From positions 1,446,820 through 1,510,819 of the forward strand of contig NC_092239.1 in assembly GCF_036320965.1 (NCBI RefSeq): a stretch of 64,000 nucleotides of DNA. The letters are read 5' to 3'. Shown here one piece after another: positions 12,808-28,965 of this stretch. This DNA comes from Panulirus ornatus (taxonomy: Eukaryota; Arthropoda; Malacostraca; Decapoda; Palinuridae). Positions within the stretch are counted from its first letter, which is position 1. Each line of letters begins with the position of its first letter. The position numbers were made by a program, and so were the translations under genes. The notes below the pieces were generated by a model, which saw nothing but the letters and a program-made list of their open reading frames with translations, was not told the origin of the DNA and did not search any database.

Positions 12808-12977
12808 ATCCTAGCATGAGCAAGATTTTTTTACCGACCAGCCTCGAAAGGAGGACGAACACCTGGGTTGGGTGCGAGCCGACTGCGCGCCCGGGATTCA
12901 AACCCATGCGGACCAGACCCTGGGTAGGCACATGCCGTTTCATAGTCAACAGTGCCGAGTACTGCACCACGGAGGTG
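12806..12977 (-). mobile_element. tRNA-derived SINE
   Basis: On the minus strand the element begins at about 12977 with CCTCCGTGGTGCAG. It contains a Pol III A box (TGGTGCAGTACTCGG, 12955-12969) and a B box (GGTTTGAATCC within 12893-12905) about 50 bases apart, the layout of tRNA genes and tRNA-derived SINEs. The body then runs on about 90 bases past the B box and ends at the (CA)n tract. I see no cloverleaf good enough for a functional tRNA, so a retroposon is preferred. Confidence 0.75.
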
Positions 12978-13179
12978 TGTGTTAAGTTGCCAAATCATGG
13001 AATGTTTATGTGTTGCAACTAGACTGTCCGCTTTGAACTGGCCGGAAGGGTCGTAAACCATTAGTGTTCCTCTGCTGTAGGATTTTACACGTTTATGAAA
13101 CCGAATTACCCCCACCCTCCACCACGCACCCCATCACACACCCTGCCACGCACTCCACAACGCACCCCGCCACAAACCC

Positions 13180-13260
13180 AACCACCACTAACCTCCCAGG
13201 CCCCACCACCGCTACGCTCTCAGCCCCCACCACCACTAACCTCTCAGCCCCCACCTTACC
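13180..13260. repeat. 24-bp minisatellite, about 3.3 copies
   Basis: Units of 24 bp such as CACCACCGCTACGCTCTCAG plus CCCC, within a longer C/A-rich stretch (13106-13310). The Pro/Thr-rich frames across it are products of composition. Confidence 0.85.
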
Positions 13261-13310
13261 TTACCTTTCCAACATCGTTCCAGCCCCCACCAGGATCCCT
13301 CCTCCCCCTA

Positions 13311-13937
13311 CCCCTCATACCTGCCTCTGGAGATATATACATCAGGAATAATTTCGCTTACGTATTTTCCCGACGTGTTTCCCTCTCGCGTCTTGAGACA
13401 TATTCATCTATGGAAATGTTGTGACGTCGGAGCGTCGGAATATTTACCATTGTCATAATAGCGAGTATTGTGGCTCACGAAATTTACAATATGTTATACG
13501 AGACTCGAGGGGCGTAGGGTCTCCTGGGGAAATCAAGTATGCTATGTATCAGTCTACGATATGTTATCTTTTTTATCATGCAAGTTAAAAAAAAAAAAGT
13601 TTCATGATCACATCTTTAATACAAATTGGAACAAGACTATACAGATGAACTGCTTCTATACTGGATAGTAAAAGTAAAGATCACACATTTGAAAATATCA
13701 AATATACGAAAGCAAAAATAACTGGGCTATTGACCAAACTTAATGCCTATGTGATATTGGAAGTTGTTATATGAAATTCAGTTTAAATCACAATTCGTAA
13801 TTGAGTTAACTGGTCTATTAGATAATTAGATAAAATATTCAATAATCGAATATGAAATAATTTACTCTAACGTGAAATCATTTAAAAAATACAACCCACA
13901 TAAAGTACCAGGACATAAATAGAAAAAAAATAATGCG

Positions 13938-13938
<1 letters not shown>
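13311..13938. other. Intergenic sequence, A+T-rich toward the end
   Basis: No gene recognised. It holds a poly-A run near 13588-13599, then A+T-rich sequence leading into an AT array. Confidence 0.5.
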
Positions 13939-13998
<60 letters not shown>

Positions 13999-14004
13999 AT
14001 ATAT
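13939..14004. repeat. (AT)n microsatellite
   Basis: AT units with one phase slip (TATTATA) near 13986. Confidence 0.97.
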
Positions 14005-14876
14005 GAGTGCTGTTTGGTTGGTTGTTTGAGGTATATGCCAATCGTCTGCCGGGGTCGTTAAGGTCAAGCTACATCGACGGACGTCTTCAAGCATCAAGGA
14101 TGATCACATGACCACACACCCTCACTACCCATACAGCCCATCATGTCTGGTACGTAGTGTCGTATGGTGGCCACTTAGATACCGACAGCCGACAAATCCA
14201 GCAAACCACATACCTGGTTGTGTGTACCGCAGAGGGCGAGTGGTATAAAGGGTCACACTATGCCTCCACACACACAGATGATTGGGACGTCAACATCAGG
14301 TGGTACTGTACCCACACACGTCTGCTCAAGACTGACGATGATCAGGGACACACACACTCGGGGTAAACTGTCGCCAACGACTGGTTCCTGATGGTCACAC
14401 ACACACACACACACTCACACTGGGGGTTTGTTGGCTTAGCAAAAACAATACGGCGCTTGAAATCTTTCATACGTTGATTTATTTATGTTTATAAATCTTT
14501 CATAATTGTGTCTTTGATTCTAAGGAAAATTTTTAAAATCTCTTATTATACATATGACAGTAACTTGGTCATTTTTTCCTTCGATGGTTATGAACAAACT
14601 CAGGGGCAATACGTACGATTGTTAACCTTGTTACCGAGATCTCTCGCTCCCCTTAACGGATGGGAATAGTAATTTACCCAAAAGATCAATAATGGGTTAT
14701 GAAGGTGACCAGAACAAGTAAGGAAGCCATTAACATCATGCTTGTGTGGTTATCTTCGTAGATATACTTGCAAGGAACATCTTAAAGGATATCGCGCCAG
14801 AGTCCAACCATATTATCCATTAATCTATGATCTTGTATAGTTCAAAGTGGCAACCGAGAAGCATAGTCTTACACAT
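14005..14876. other. Intergenic sequence
   Basis: No gene recognised. A short CA tract lies at about 14397-14413. Confidence 0.5.
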
Positions 14877-14954
14877 CCAGCAAGACGTGGGGTGAGGTGT
14901 GGGCAGTAGGTGACTCCAGCAAGACGTGGGGTGAGGTGTGGGCAGTAGGTGACT
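14877..14954. repeat. Perfect 39-bp tandem duplication
   Basis: Two identical adjacent 39-bp units, each starting CCAGCAAGACGTGGGG and ending GTAGGTGACT. Absence of differences means a recent duplication. Confidence 0.95.
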
Positions 14955-15816
14955 GTCATGTTGGCTGCGTCTGCACGTGGGTAGGTTGGTAGGGACGTGA
15001 ACCATGCCTTCCTGGAACTGGCTAACTTGGTTTGTAGCTCGGGCATCAAACCTGCCAGCAGCCACCAACACCATTATGCTCGCCAACCTCAAGTTATGTC
15101 CACCATCTGTACAAACCTTCAACACTTTCAAGTGTTGAGAATAATCTGAGAACACACATACACTCTCCCACTGTGTACCTGGCCCTTGAACTGGTTGTTT
15201 TTGTTGTTGTTAGAAAAAAAAAGACATTGTTCCCGCAGTAGAGGCAGTAGCGTGAAGAGGAAGCTAAGGATGAACGGAAGAATCTAAAGTATTAGAAAAT
15301 CAAATATAAAGTAGAAAGCAGCGGCGACAATAATAAACCATAATGAGTTATGATTCTTATGTTAGTCTATAACATCACTATAACTGTATGTGATCATTTT
15401 AGATTATCTTGTATGTGATGACATTTACGGTAAATCGCATATTTTGTAACATTTCTCTTATATCATGTTTTACTGATTCACAAATCATTTTCAGCCATGT
15501 TGAGTAATTTCAGAGAACATTTTAAGCTGAGGATCAGACAACAACATGAAATGAAAAAAATATGTATCAGGTTTAGTTAAACGTCCAGCCATTTCAACAA
15601 CACCATAACTTCAGTTTTTAAGTAACTTTCTGGATGATGTGATGTCTAGTTCCCGTCCAGCACATCACAGCTGCGTCCCTCCGTCAGGGTATGTAAGTTT
15701 ACGATGCTGACGACGAGACATTAATGCTCGTAACGTCAGCAGAAGACAACATGATTGTTCCTTATTATGGCTTCCTTTGTCTGGATGATTGTGCTTTCCA
15801 CGAAACAGGATATATA
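14955..15816. other. Intergenic sequence
   Basis: No gene recognised up to the 5' truncation point of LINE copy 1. Confidence 0.5.
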
Positions 15817-16664
<848 letters not shown>

Positions 16665-17128
16665 GCGGAGGCGTTCCCGTACGCCACTTTGTGGTTGAGC
16701 CGATGGTAAAGTCACCTTGGCCAATGTCATCTCGTCCTCGTACAATCGTGTCGAACTTCACACTTCACATGAGTTCATTCTTTCCCTGCTATTGATGATA
16801 GCACAGCCTTGAAACTGCCGGAACCATTGTAGGAGGAGTCTTGCTGTAATATGATAGAAGTACAGCTGACAACTCACAGGTGGGCCGTTTTGATAACTGT
16901 TTCTTTCCCTACACCTCAAAGCTTTGAACTTCTCTATCATTTTACGTCTTTCCCAGTGGCTATACTTCGCGCACTTCAAAAGACAGGGTTTTTTCACTTC
17001 CTCCAAAATTCGTAAATACTTTTTGTCTCTAATTTTTCTCTTTCATAATCCTTCTATATTTCAATTAAGGGCCGACCTTGATGTGGAGTTTTGTCCTGAC
17101 TGGAACTCCCACTGTAAAAACATATACC

Positions 17129-17132
<4 letters not shown>

Positions 17133-17213
<81 letters not shown>
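17133..17213. repeat. (GA)n microsatellite
   Basis: About 40 perfect GA units. Confidence 0.98.
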
Positions 17214-18813
<1,600 letters not shown>

Positions 18814-19013
18814 GTCATCCATCTCATCCTTCCACCTGACAGAAGTCATCCGTCTCATCCTTCCACCTGACTTAAGTCATCCATATCACCTTTTCCAGCT
18901 GACAAGTTGTCATCCATTTCATCCTACCACCTGACTGAGGTCATCCGTCACAATTTTCCCTTCTAAGATCATCCGTCCCATCTGATGGTCATCCATCTTA
19001 TCCACACCAAGTG
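18814..19013. repeat. ~31-bp minisatellite, 6 to 7 copies
   Basis: Units start GTCATCC(A/G)T and usually carry CATCCTTCCACCTGAC. The first two are 31 bp and nearly identical; later ones diverge and lose bases. Confidence 0.85.
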
Positions 19014-19199
19014 ACCTCTCGAACATGACCCCTTGAGAGAGGAACTCCCCCACCCCCATATTTCGCCCCACAAGATAACAAGTTGTGCATATATATATAC
19101 TGTACCTTGCTCTTTTCTTATCCTATCTAATTTCTCATTACATACTTTGATATCAGCCAACAAAACAGTTTCCTCATAACAGTAAGAAATATCGTATTA

Positions 19200-19324
19200 C
19201 AGCATCACCTGCAACACATGCAGGATCACCTGCAACACATGCAGGATCACCTGCAACACATGCAGCATCACCTGCAACACATGCAGGATCACCTGCAACA
19301 CATGCAGGATCACCTGCAACACAG
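19200..19324. repeat. 21-bp minisatellite, 6 copies
   Basis: Six consecutive 21-bp units beginning CAGGATCACCTGCAACACAT, two of them with CAGCATC at the start. One unit equals seven codons, giving the pseudo-peptide HLQHMQD on the plus strand and a Cys-Val-Ala-Gly repeat on the minus strand. Confidence 0.95.
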
Positions 19325-20044
19325 ATCTGTATGTATCCCCACTCCGTCAGTCTCCGCTGTGCCAGCTCTTCTTGGGTCACTAATTCGGTGCACCTGCCTT
19401 GCGCCACAAGCAGCATCAGTTGCCTCTCAAACAAACGTTTCCATCAACGTTCTCTCAACAATATTGCCGACAGTTTTCTCAAGATATATTTGGACGGAGC
19501 AACAAAGGATATTTCATGTTTTTTCTTCCGCTCTATTGCGTCCTTTGCCCCCGGTGCGGGGACGTCTGTCTGGTGAGGCCGCGGCCCAGGCTTAGCCATC
19601 CCAAATATTGGATTATTTAGATCAGATCCAGGATTACGTCTGGCCCGGACAGCTTCCGCTCCTCCAAGCAGCAAATGATCACAAGAGTCATAACGTCTGG
19701 CTGGCTGTGTCGGCTGGGGTCCCACCCTGCTGTATGTGGCGCCCGAGACCCCACCCACAAGTACCCCCACACTGCTGTGTGTAAGACTGAAGCCCCATTT
19801 CGTCTCCTCCTCCTCCGTTCTCTTCTTCGTCTTCTCGTCCCCTGTCCTTTCTTTGTTCGTCACCTCCTCTTCCTCCTCCAGCCACCCACGGAGCTCCTCC
19901 GCTACCCCCCTTTCTCCTCACCTCCGCCTCGGGAGTCCCTGAGGGACGGCAGAGCCTCTGAGCGACGACAGGTCCTGCTGATGAGGTCCTACACAGAGGC
20001 TTCAGATGCCTGGTTAATACCCGGATTCTCGGATTTACCCCGTA

Positions 20045-20100
20045 AAAGGAGCCGTGATTGCGTAAGGAAAGGAGGAGCCGTGATTGCGTAAGGAAAGGAA
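20045..20100. repeat. Short direct duplication
   Basis: The word GAGCCGTGATTGCGTAAGGA occurs twice about 26 bases apart, just before the GA array. Confidence 0.8.
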
Positions 20101-20125
20101 GAGAAGTCGAGAGAGAAACATGGAC

Positions 20126-20130
<5 letters not shown>

Positions 20131-20219
<89 letters not shown>
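20131..20219. repeat. (GA)n microsatellite
   Basis: About 44 perfect GA units. Confidence 0.98.
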
Positions 20220-20221
<2 letters not shown>

Positions 20222-20330
20222 GTAATGAAGTACTTTTATAGTAACAGATTAGCAAAGAACTTGGAAATGATAACAGTAGATAGAACTGTATAGAACTCCC
20301 TCTCCATACTATATAAATAGGAAATAACAG

Positions 20331-20334
<4 letters not shown>

Positions 20335-20422
<88 letters not shown>
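20335..20422. repeat. (CA)n microsatellite
   Basis: About 44 perfect CA units, only ~115 bp from the preceding GA array. Confidence 0.98.
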
Positions 20423-20424
<2 letters not shown>

Positions 20425-20527
20425 ATCCACATCCAGATCAACATTCTAATAATACATATGGGCTTCGACGTCCCAACTGTAACATTAAGAATCCAGCGGG
20501 TGCTTCGACCAGGAGGATGACACAGTT

Positions 20528-20547
20528 TGACCTTGACCTTTGACCTT
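20528..20547 (-). promoter_or_regulatory. Possible nuclear-receptor half-site cluster 1
   Basis: TGACCTTGACCTTTGACC reads on the minus strand as three AGGTCA half-sites, two spaced as a direct repeat with 1 bp (DR1, the RXR/USP- and HNF4-type arrangement) and one extended TCAAGGTCA of FTZ-F1/ERR type. No gene lies nearby, so function is only suggested. Confidence 0.3.
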
Positions 20548-20927
20548 CTCAACTTAAAAACAGGACAGATATGATGTGATTTACGCTAGAGAGTTTTAGA
20601 AGACTCAACACATTCTCTCATCAACCCACTCCATGAACATGTTACTCTACATATCACTTTGTTGGCAAATGAGCTATGGACATGTCCGGGACTCACGTCA
20701 TTCTGTCCCTGTGAACACTAAGTCCACCGACACCTCAGCTCATGTCAACCATAATGGCCACACAAAGGTCATGGTCATGGACGTCTCGCAATGCACTGAC
20801 GTCTCAGTGTCTGACCCAAAGATGCCGAGGTTCATACCACTGGATCTGTCAACATCCGTCCACAGACATGTCAAGACTCACCTCACACACTCTGCCACAC
20901 CCGAGAACTGATAAGGAATTGACGGTG

Positions 20928-20952
20928 TGACCTTGACCTGTGACCTTGACCT
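20928..20952 (-). promoter_or_regulatory. Possible nuclear-receptor half-site cluster 2
   Basis: Two TGACCTTGACCT blocks in a row (four AGGTCA half-sites on the minus strand), 400 bp from a similar cluster at 20528. It may be a regulatory element or a short repeat by chance. Confidence 0.3.
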
Positions 20953-21176
20953 CTCACTTTTGGAGATTGATATCACTCACTCCAGGATGATCTCAGTGGA
21001 ATCCTAAACCATGATCAACATCATTACCTTCGCTATCATCCTAGTTGTCGTGACGACATTACAGATACATACACAAGATATCCATAAAGATAAATATAAA
21101 AGATATCCATACAGAAGCAAAAGCATCTAAACACTCAGACGAGATACACCCCAGCTGGTGCATCAAGAGAGCCAGC

Positions 21177-23340
<2,164 letters not shown>

Positions 23341-23349
23341 ATCTTACCG

Positions 23350-24035
23350 AGCATCAAATACTTGTGATTTGCATTCCTAGCGCCAAATGCATCACTTTAC
23401 GCTTGGCTGCGTTCAAATCCATTTGTCAAGTCTCTGACCAGCCCATCAATTTGTCTGAATCCTTTGAATCTTTACACATCTTTCCTAGGAATGGACTACA
23501 ATCTTTCTTAATTTCGTGTCGTTGGTAAATTCGAATTTCTACATAACTGAGTCTGTCTACAGATTGTTGATAAACCTGATGAAATATCTGGGTCGTGGGA
23601 CTGAACCTTGTGGTACTCCGCTCGTCACATGAAGCCAGTCGGGTCCTTCCTCCTTCAGTGCAGTCGTTTCTTGTCTAAGAGTCAGTCAGCCACCCACGTG
23701 CAGATTCGAATTCCTGTGACACGAACTTTGACTTTACTGAGCAGCATTCTATGTGGTATAACAACAGTGGGTGGTACTCTGGTGTCCCAGTTATTGTAAT
23801 CATTGCAAAAGAATTTAATCAGATTCGTTAGTCATGATCTTTGGTTCCGGTATCCTTGATGAGATCTGGTCAGATATCCATGTTGTGTTAGGTGACGTCA
23901 ATTTCCATCCACAAAATCAATTTTGTGGCCAATTATCATTACTAAAAATTTTCCTAGAAGTGAAGTAAGGTTGTTGGACGATAGTTAGAGGTGCATCTTC
24001 TGTCTCTCACACCCCCACCCCCCTTATTTTTAAGA
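23350..24035 (-). pseudogene. CR1/Jockey-like reverse transcriptase relic
   Basis: Read on the minus strand from about 24035 downward, fragments of a non-LTR reverse transcriptase appear in correct order but in different frames. TSNYRPTTLL (near 23980) fits the NYRPISL block. IPHRMLLSKV followed by VTGIRICTWVAD (near 23750-23690) fits the PHRLL...GI...W block. DWLHVTSGVPQGSV (near 23640-23590) is the SGVPQG motif. FTNDTKL (near 23527-23507) is where the catalytic ADDTK motif stood, now lacking one Asp. QMDLNAAKRKVMHL (near 23430-23390) is the primer-grip side block. Several in-frame stops and at least three frame changes show an old, dead copy. Confidence 0.82.
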
Positions 24036-24176
24036 CCGAGATCCGACTGGCTGATCAGCTCAATTAGAGATGTGGGATGTGAAAAAGGAGAGACCTCGAG
24101 GGGAAGAAAGATTCAGGCAGGCAGGAGGTCCCCGAGGGTCCTTGACTCAAACCTGGTAGGGGTAGATTTCACCAGT

Positions 24177-24278
24177 CTCAAGGGCCAGGGAGGTAAGGGT
24201 TCGCCTCAAGGGCCAGGGAGGTAAGGGTTCGCCTCAAGGGCCAGGGAGGTAAGGGTTCGCCTCAAGGGCCAGGGAGGA
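24177..24278. repeat. 28-bp minisatellite, 3.6 copies
   Basis: Units start CTCAAGGGCCAGGGAGG and end GGGTTCGC; the full copies are essentially identical. Confidence 0.95.
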
Positions 24279-24529
24279 AAAGACAATACGTTATTGTTTA
24301 GGCTGGTGCACGGCTCTGTGACTCACACCGCAGACCATCCTTCTCCCCTCACCCATACCAAGCCCCTCTCCTCACCACTTTTGCCACCCCATCGTCTCTC
24401 CTTAATTCCACACCTCGCCTCCTCTTCCCCTTCACAATATTTCTACATGGTCTCACTTGGAGCAGTAATGTTGATTTGCTCCTGCCGTAATGTAAACCAA
24501 CCCCTGGTCATACTATACCGTCACCCCTG

Positions 24530-24735
24530 TCGTGACACAGTGTTACTCCCGTGGTGATGATAATACACTACCACCTCGGCCGTGATCGTGTTACCTCAGT
24601 GGTAATGTAGCGTTACCTCTGTGGTGATAATGTATTACCCCTAAAATAACGTTATCGTTACCACTTCGGTAATATAGTGTTACCCCAGCAGAAATGTTAT
24701 CGTTACCTCTCTAATGACCCCATGCGTTACTCAGG
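24530..24735. repeat. Degenerate ~30-bp GTTACC repeat
   Basis: GTGTTACC(T/C)C and GTGGTAATGT words recur every 25 to 35 bases with strong divergence. Confidence 0.6.
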
Positions 24736-25072
24736 TGTAACTCTTGGATTCACCCCCGCCCCCCTCGCACCATGGTAACATAGTCCCAGATATGATCATG
24801 AACGAGGGTGACACATTGTGCTTCCATTATAAGGGAAAATATTTTATGAAATAATTAAAGAAATAGTCATAGTCACGCCAGTCTTGGCCTTCCTCACACA
24901 CTCCCCACCTTCTACCCGGACCCCACACACTCTCCCAACATCTCCTCCATTCCCTCAGACACTATTCCCGCCTCTCCCCCATACTCCACGCTCTCACACT
25001 TTCTTACTCTCCCTAAGTCCTGGTCTTGATGACTGACATGTAACATGGCAAAAGGTTTGCTTTATCGAGAAT

Positions 25073-25075
<3 letters not shown>

Positions 25076-25113
<38 letters not shown>
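25076..25113. repeat. (TC)n microsatellite
   Basis: About 19 perfect TC units. Confidence 0.97.
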
Positions 25114-25116
<3 letters not shown>

Positions 25117-26659
25117 GGTCGTCGTCAGTCCTGTCAGGGAACCGGCCACCTGAGGCAGGTCAAGGACGCCACTCCCCCTCCAGATGGCGAGGCAACACAA
25201 CATGCATTTAACATCCCTGACCTGACCTGGACGAGTCAGGTCACCTTGGGTCATTCCCGTGAGGCAAGTTAGGTCAGGTGGAGTCTGGTACACCTGCAGG
25301 ATTTAAACCCCATCTGTATCATTCATCTGTTGTACAACCAGCGTAGAACTCAGCACCTTACACACACGCAGGTTATCTAGGAGTGAGCGTTGTTTGTGCT
25401 CTCCGTGGCAGTGTTGACAGGGTATTCCTGGACGTCCTGGAAGGAAAACAAATGCAGGGACCCGGATGGTAGAGGGAGGGAGAGCGACGCCAGGGAACGA
25501 CCCGACAACAACTGAAGGAAAAAATTCACATGAAAAAAAAAATTGAAACGAAAAACGAACTAATTATTTTGCCAAGGACCAAGAACTGTGGGTGAAAAAT
25601 TGCCAAATAAATTCTTTAATGTCAAAGAGAAAAATACCTTGTGAGGGATAAAAGGCTTGAGAATTAATTAAGTTATGAGTTTTCTGAGTCTGTCTTTATA
25701 CGAGTTTCATTACTGTGTGGCATGAAGGTATATGGTGGAAATGTCAAGAGAAATATCTCAGAAACAACATTCCCTGGGGAGACCACTCTACTCACACCAA
25801 ACAGCCAGAAAAAAAACTTTAGAATTTTGAAGTCATTGTGAGAAGCTGTTTACACTGGTTAGTGAGGGTCGATAGAGCGTGGAAGTTGGCTGAATAAGTC
25901 AACAGTGATTGTTGGGTGGTCCTCAGAGAGACACAGGCTCTGGGAAGTGTGGGGGGCATAATGGGAGGTTGGGGAGAGGGATGAGTGGGAGATGGATGGG
26001 GAGTGGGAGGAAGAAGTCCGGGAAGTTGGTGGGTTGATGGAGGACGGGGGAGGAAGGTAGGTGAGAGACAGATGGGGAGTAGAAGAAGAATATCGTGGAG
26101 GTAGGGAGCGTAAGAAGGAAGGGAGGGAGGAAGGGGGTTGAAGGGGAAGATGAAGATGTAACAAAAGAAGAAACGAGGAAGGGATGACAAAGGAATCATG
26201 TAGCAACAAAGAGAAAGGCGGAGGATGAGACATAGATCAGACCTGATCACAGTGACATAAAGAGGAAGAGGGTGATGTACACACTACAACACTCTATACT
26301 ACCGGTTAAGTCGACCATCAACACTGGGGACGAAGACCTTGACTGAGGCAAATTCTGGGTGACCGAGACACGTAATTGGAAGAACAGGAGAGAACGCGAA
26401 AAGGAAAGTACACAAGTATATGCAACACGGACACACATGGATGACCTGGAGGGCTTTATCAATATGCCTGAGCTGTCAACCTCGTCTCGAGCCATTACAA
26501 ATATGTGAGAAGCAACAATAGTACAATTTCATTTGTAAGTCAAATGATTTTGATTGAGTGTTGGGCTCATCGTATTCACTAAACCACATGCTTCACACAG
26601 ACAATAATCTTGATCAACAATGCCTCAGAGGTTTCGGAAGAAGCCTTTCTCTTCACCTG
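25114..26659. other. Intergenic sequence, partly purine-rich
   Basis: No gene recognised. 25930-26180 is strongly purine-rich on the plus strand, giving minus frames of 124 and 143 codons that are almost only Pro, Ser and Leu and are not considered real. Confidence 0.5.
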
Positions 26660-26805
26660 GTGTTGGAGATCTTGCTGGTGTTGGTGCTGTTAGAGATGGT
26701 GGTGGTGATAATGATGCTGTTGGAGATGTTACTGGTGCTGCTGATAGCGGTGATGATGGTAGTGGTGGTGATGGTAGTGTTGGAGCTGGTACTGGTGTAC
26801 TTCAC
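26660..26805. repeat. Degenerate GGTGAT/GTTGGAGAT repeat
   Basis: Imperfect trinucleotide-like array of GGT, GAT and GTT words (GGTGTTGGTGCTGTTAGAGA and relatives). A similar GAT/GGT-rich array lies at 52147-52340. Confidence 0.65.
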
Positions 26806-26990
26806 TAGCCAACATGTTGTGTGGTGCACAGTGTGTGTCTCCCAGAGCACCAGCAGTTGTTCCCTTCTGCTCTGTGCACAACAGTGTCAGGTTCGCCGAG
26901 TGTTCCGTCTGCTACACCTGCTGCTCCCCCTGTCTCGCCCATAGCCTCCGAACTGGACTGGAATATGTGAAATTTATCTCTCAGATGAAC

Positions 26991-26992
<2 letters not shown>

Positions 26993-27069
<77 letters not shown>
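26993..27069. repeat. (GA)n microsatellite
   Basis: About 38 perfect GA units. Confidence 0.98.
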
Positions 27070-27071
<2 letters not shown>

Positions 27072-27239
27072 GTCCAGCAGCCTGTGTCACCAGGCTGGCG
27101 GTGGATGGCTAGCTAGTCAGTACCACAGAGGGGAAGATAATTTATGATTGACGGTATTTTACTGTGACGGTTTTATCGTGTTTACAAGTGGGCGGGAGAA
27201 GGGAGGCTGGGAGTCAGGCTCTGGTGTGACACACTTCAT

Positions 27240-27525
27240 GTTTCTCCCTGACACGGCCCGTGTTTCTCCCTGACACACGGGCCGTGTTTCTCCCTGGCAC
27301 GGGCCGTGTTTCTTCCTGACATGGGCCGTGTCTCTCCCTGACGCGGCCTTGTTTCTCCCTAACACGGGTCGTGTTTCTCCCTGACACGGGCCTTGTTTCT
27401 CTCTGACACGGGCCGTGTTTCTCCCTGACACGGGCCTTGTTTCTCTCTGACACGGGCCGTGTTTCTCCCTGACACGGGCCGTGTTTGTCTCTGTCACCAC
27501 GGGCCGTGTTTTTCCCTCGCAAGAG
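27240..27525. repeat. 22-bp minisatellite with palindromic core, ~12 copies
   Basis: Units of about 22 bp consist of TTTCTCCCTG followed by ACACGGGCCGTG. The core ACACGG-G-CCGTGT is a perfect inverted repeat around one base, present in most units; others carry CCTTGT instead of CCGTGT. Frames on the minus strand stay open and give [18 protein letters not shown] peptides without resemblance to real proteins. Confidence 0.92.
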
Positions 27526-27545
27526 TGGTGTTTTTTCTACATATA

Positions 27546-27677
<132 letters not shown>

Positions 27678-28341
27678 TCTATTTGTTGATATTTCAGGAT
27701 ACCATGTTTTTCTGGATGCACATATATTTCCTCGGGTGTTTGTGTATGCATATTGGTTTTGTATATAAAGTTCTGTTGGAAAAACATCACTGCGGAATCC
27801 CGCTGTGTATGTCATAGGGTAGGAAGAGGAAGCTCTATGTATAACATGTACCTGGCAGGGGAGGGACAGGGGTGTGTAGGACACGTACCCGGCAGGGGGA
27901 GGTGCAGAGGCAAGGGGGAGGTGCGGGGGCAGGGAGGGGCAGGGGGAGTAGATAAAGTGGACATGGAAGATGATGGTCAGTCTCACAACAAGTAACAGCC
28001 GGGTTGATACTGGGTCAGCCCCGGATGACCTGCCAGGTGGAAGATGGCAAGAGCGAATGAGACAATGTAAGACAATGCAGGATTTAACCTCCCGATTATA
28101 GATGAGGTCACGTTGGCTAGATGACATCGACCCCTCTCATAAGGTCAAGCTGGGTCATCATAAATGATATGACAGCGAGGGTGATGATGGCTCGAGCATG
28201 AGAGATGGGGTATGAGCCAGCTCTGAAAGCAGCTTAAAGCGAACCCCTTTGTTGAGGCACCAGTGTTGATCCCCATTTGTTCTGCTGGCTCGCTGGTTCC
28301 CCTGCGACTCCTAATTATGATGGGGGAGGAGGGAAGGCTAG

Positions 28342-28342
<1 letters not shown>

Positions 28343-28410
<68 letters not shown>
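28343..28410. repeat. (GA)n followed by G9
   Basis: About 29 GA units pass directly into a run of nine G (28402-28410). Confidence 0.98.
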
Positions 28411-28674
28411 ATGACGGCAAATGTGACAGGCGGACAGACAGACAAGTAAACAGACGGGCCTAGGCCAATGCAGACAGTTAGCCAGGCGGAAGGACAAACA
28501 GAAAGCTGATGACAGAAAACGAGACAAAGAGAGAAATAGAGACACACACATGAAACAAATTTGGCGTGCAAGTCCACATGGACCAGAATCCCCCAAGTTA
28601 AGCTATGTTAGGCGTCCCTCTGAGCCACGACAAGAGGAGGGAGGAGAAATGGGCGAACAGTCCCATATTCACCC

Positions 28675-28965
28675 GAGAACCAAGGGCTGCCCCGGGACCA
28701 AGGGCTGCCCCAGGACCAGGGGTTACCCGAAGACCAAGGCCGCCCCAGGAGCAAAGGCTGTCCCACGATTATGGGATTCCCCAGGACCAGGGGATGCTTC
28801 AGCAACAAAAGAATTTTTCGAGAGCCGAGATGCGCCCCAGAAAACAATGGGTCCCTAAAGGACCAAAGGCAGCCCAAGGAGCCAATGGGTTACCCCAGAA
28901 CAAAGGCAACCTCAAGAGACAAAGAGTTACCCCCAGAGCCTGGGGATACTCCAGGAGAACGTGGG
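28675..28965. repeat. 18-bp degenerate minisatellite, ~16 copies
   Basis: Units related to GACCAAGGGCTGCCCCGG recur every 17 to 19 bases, clear in the first five and strongly diverged later. As the unit is six codons, three frames stay open over 89 to 149 codons. These give Gly/Pro/Arg- or Trp/Gly-rich pseudo-proteins that I do not accept as genes. Confidence 0.8.

Noticed and set aside
25290..25375. B-box-like GGGTTTAAATCC on the minus strand
   Set aside because: Upstream A-box match is poor; could be a decayed SINE but cannot be supported.
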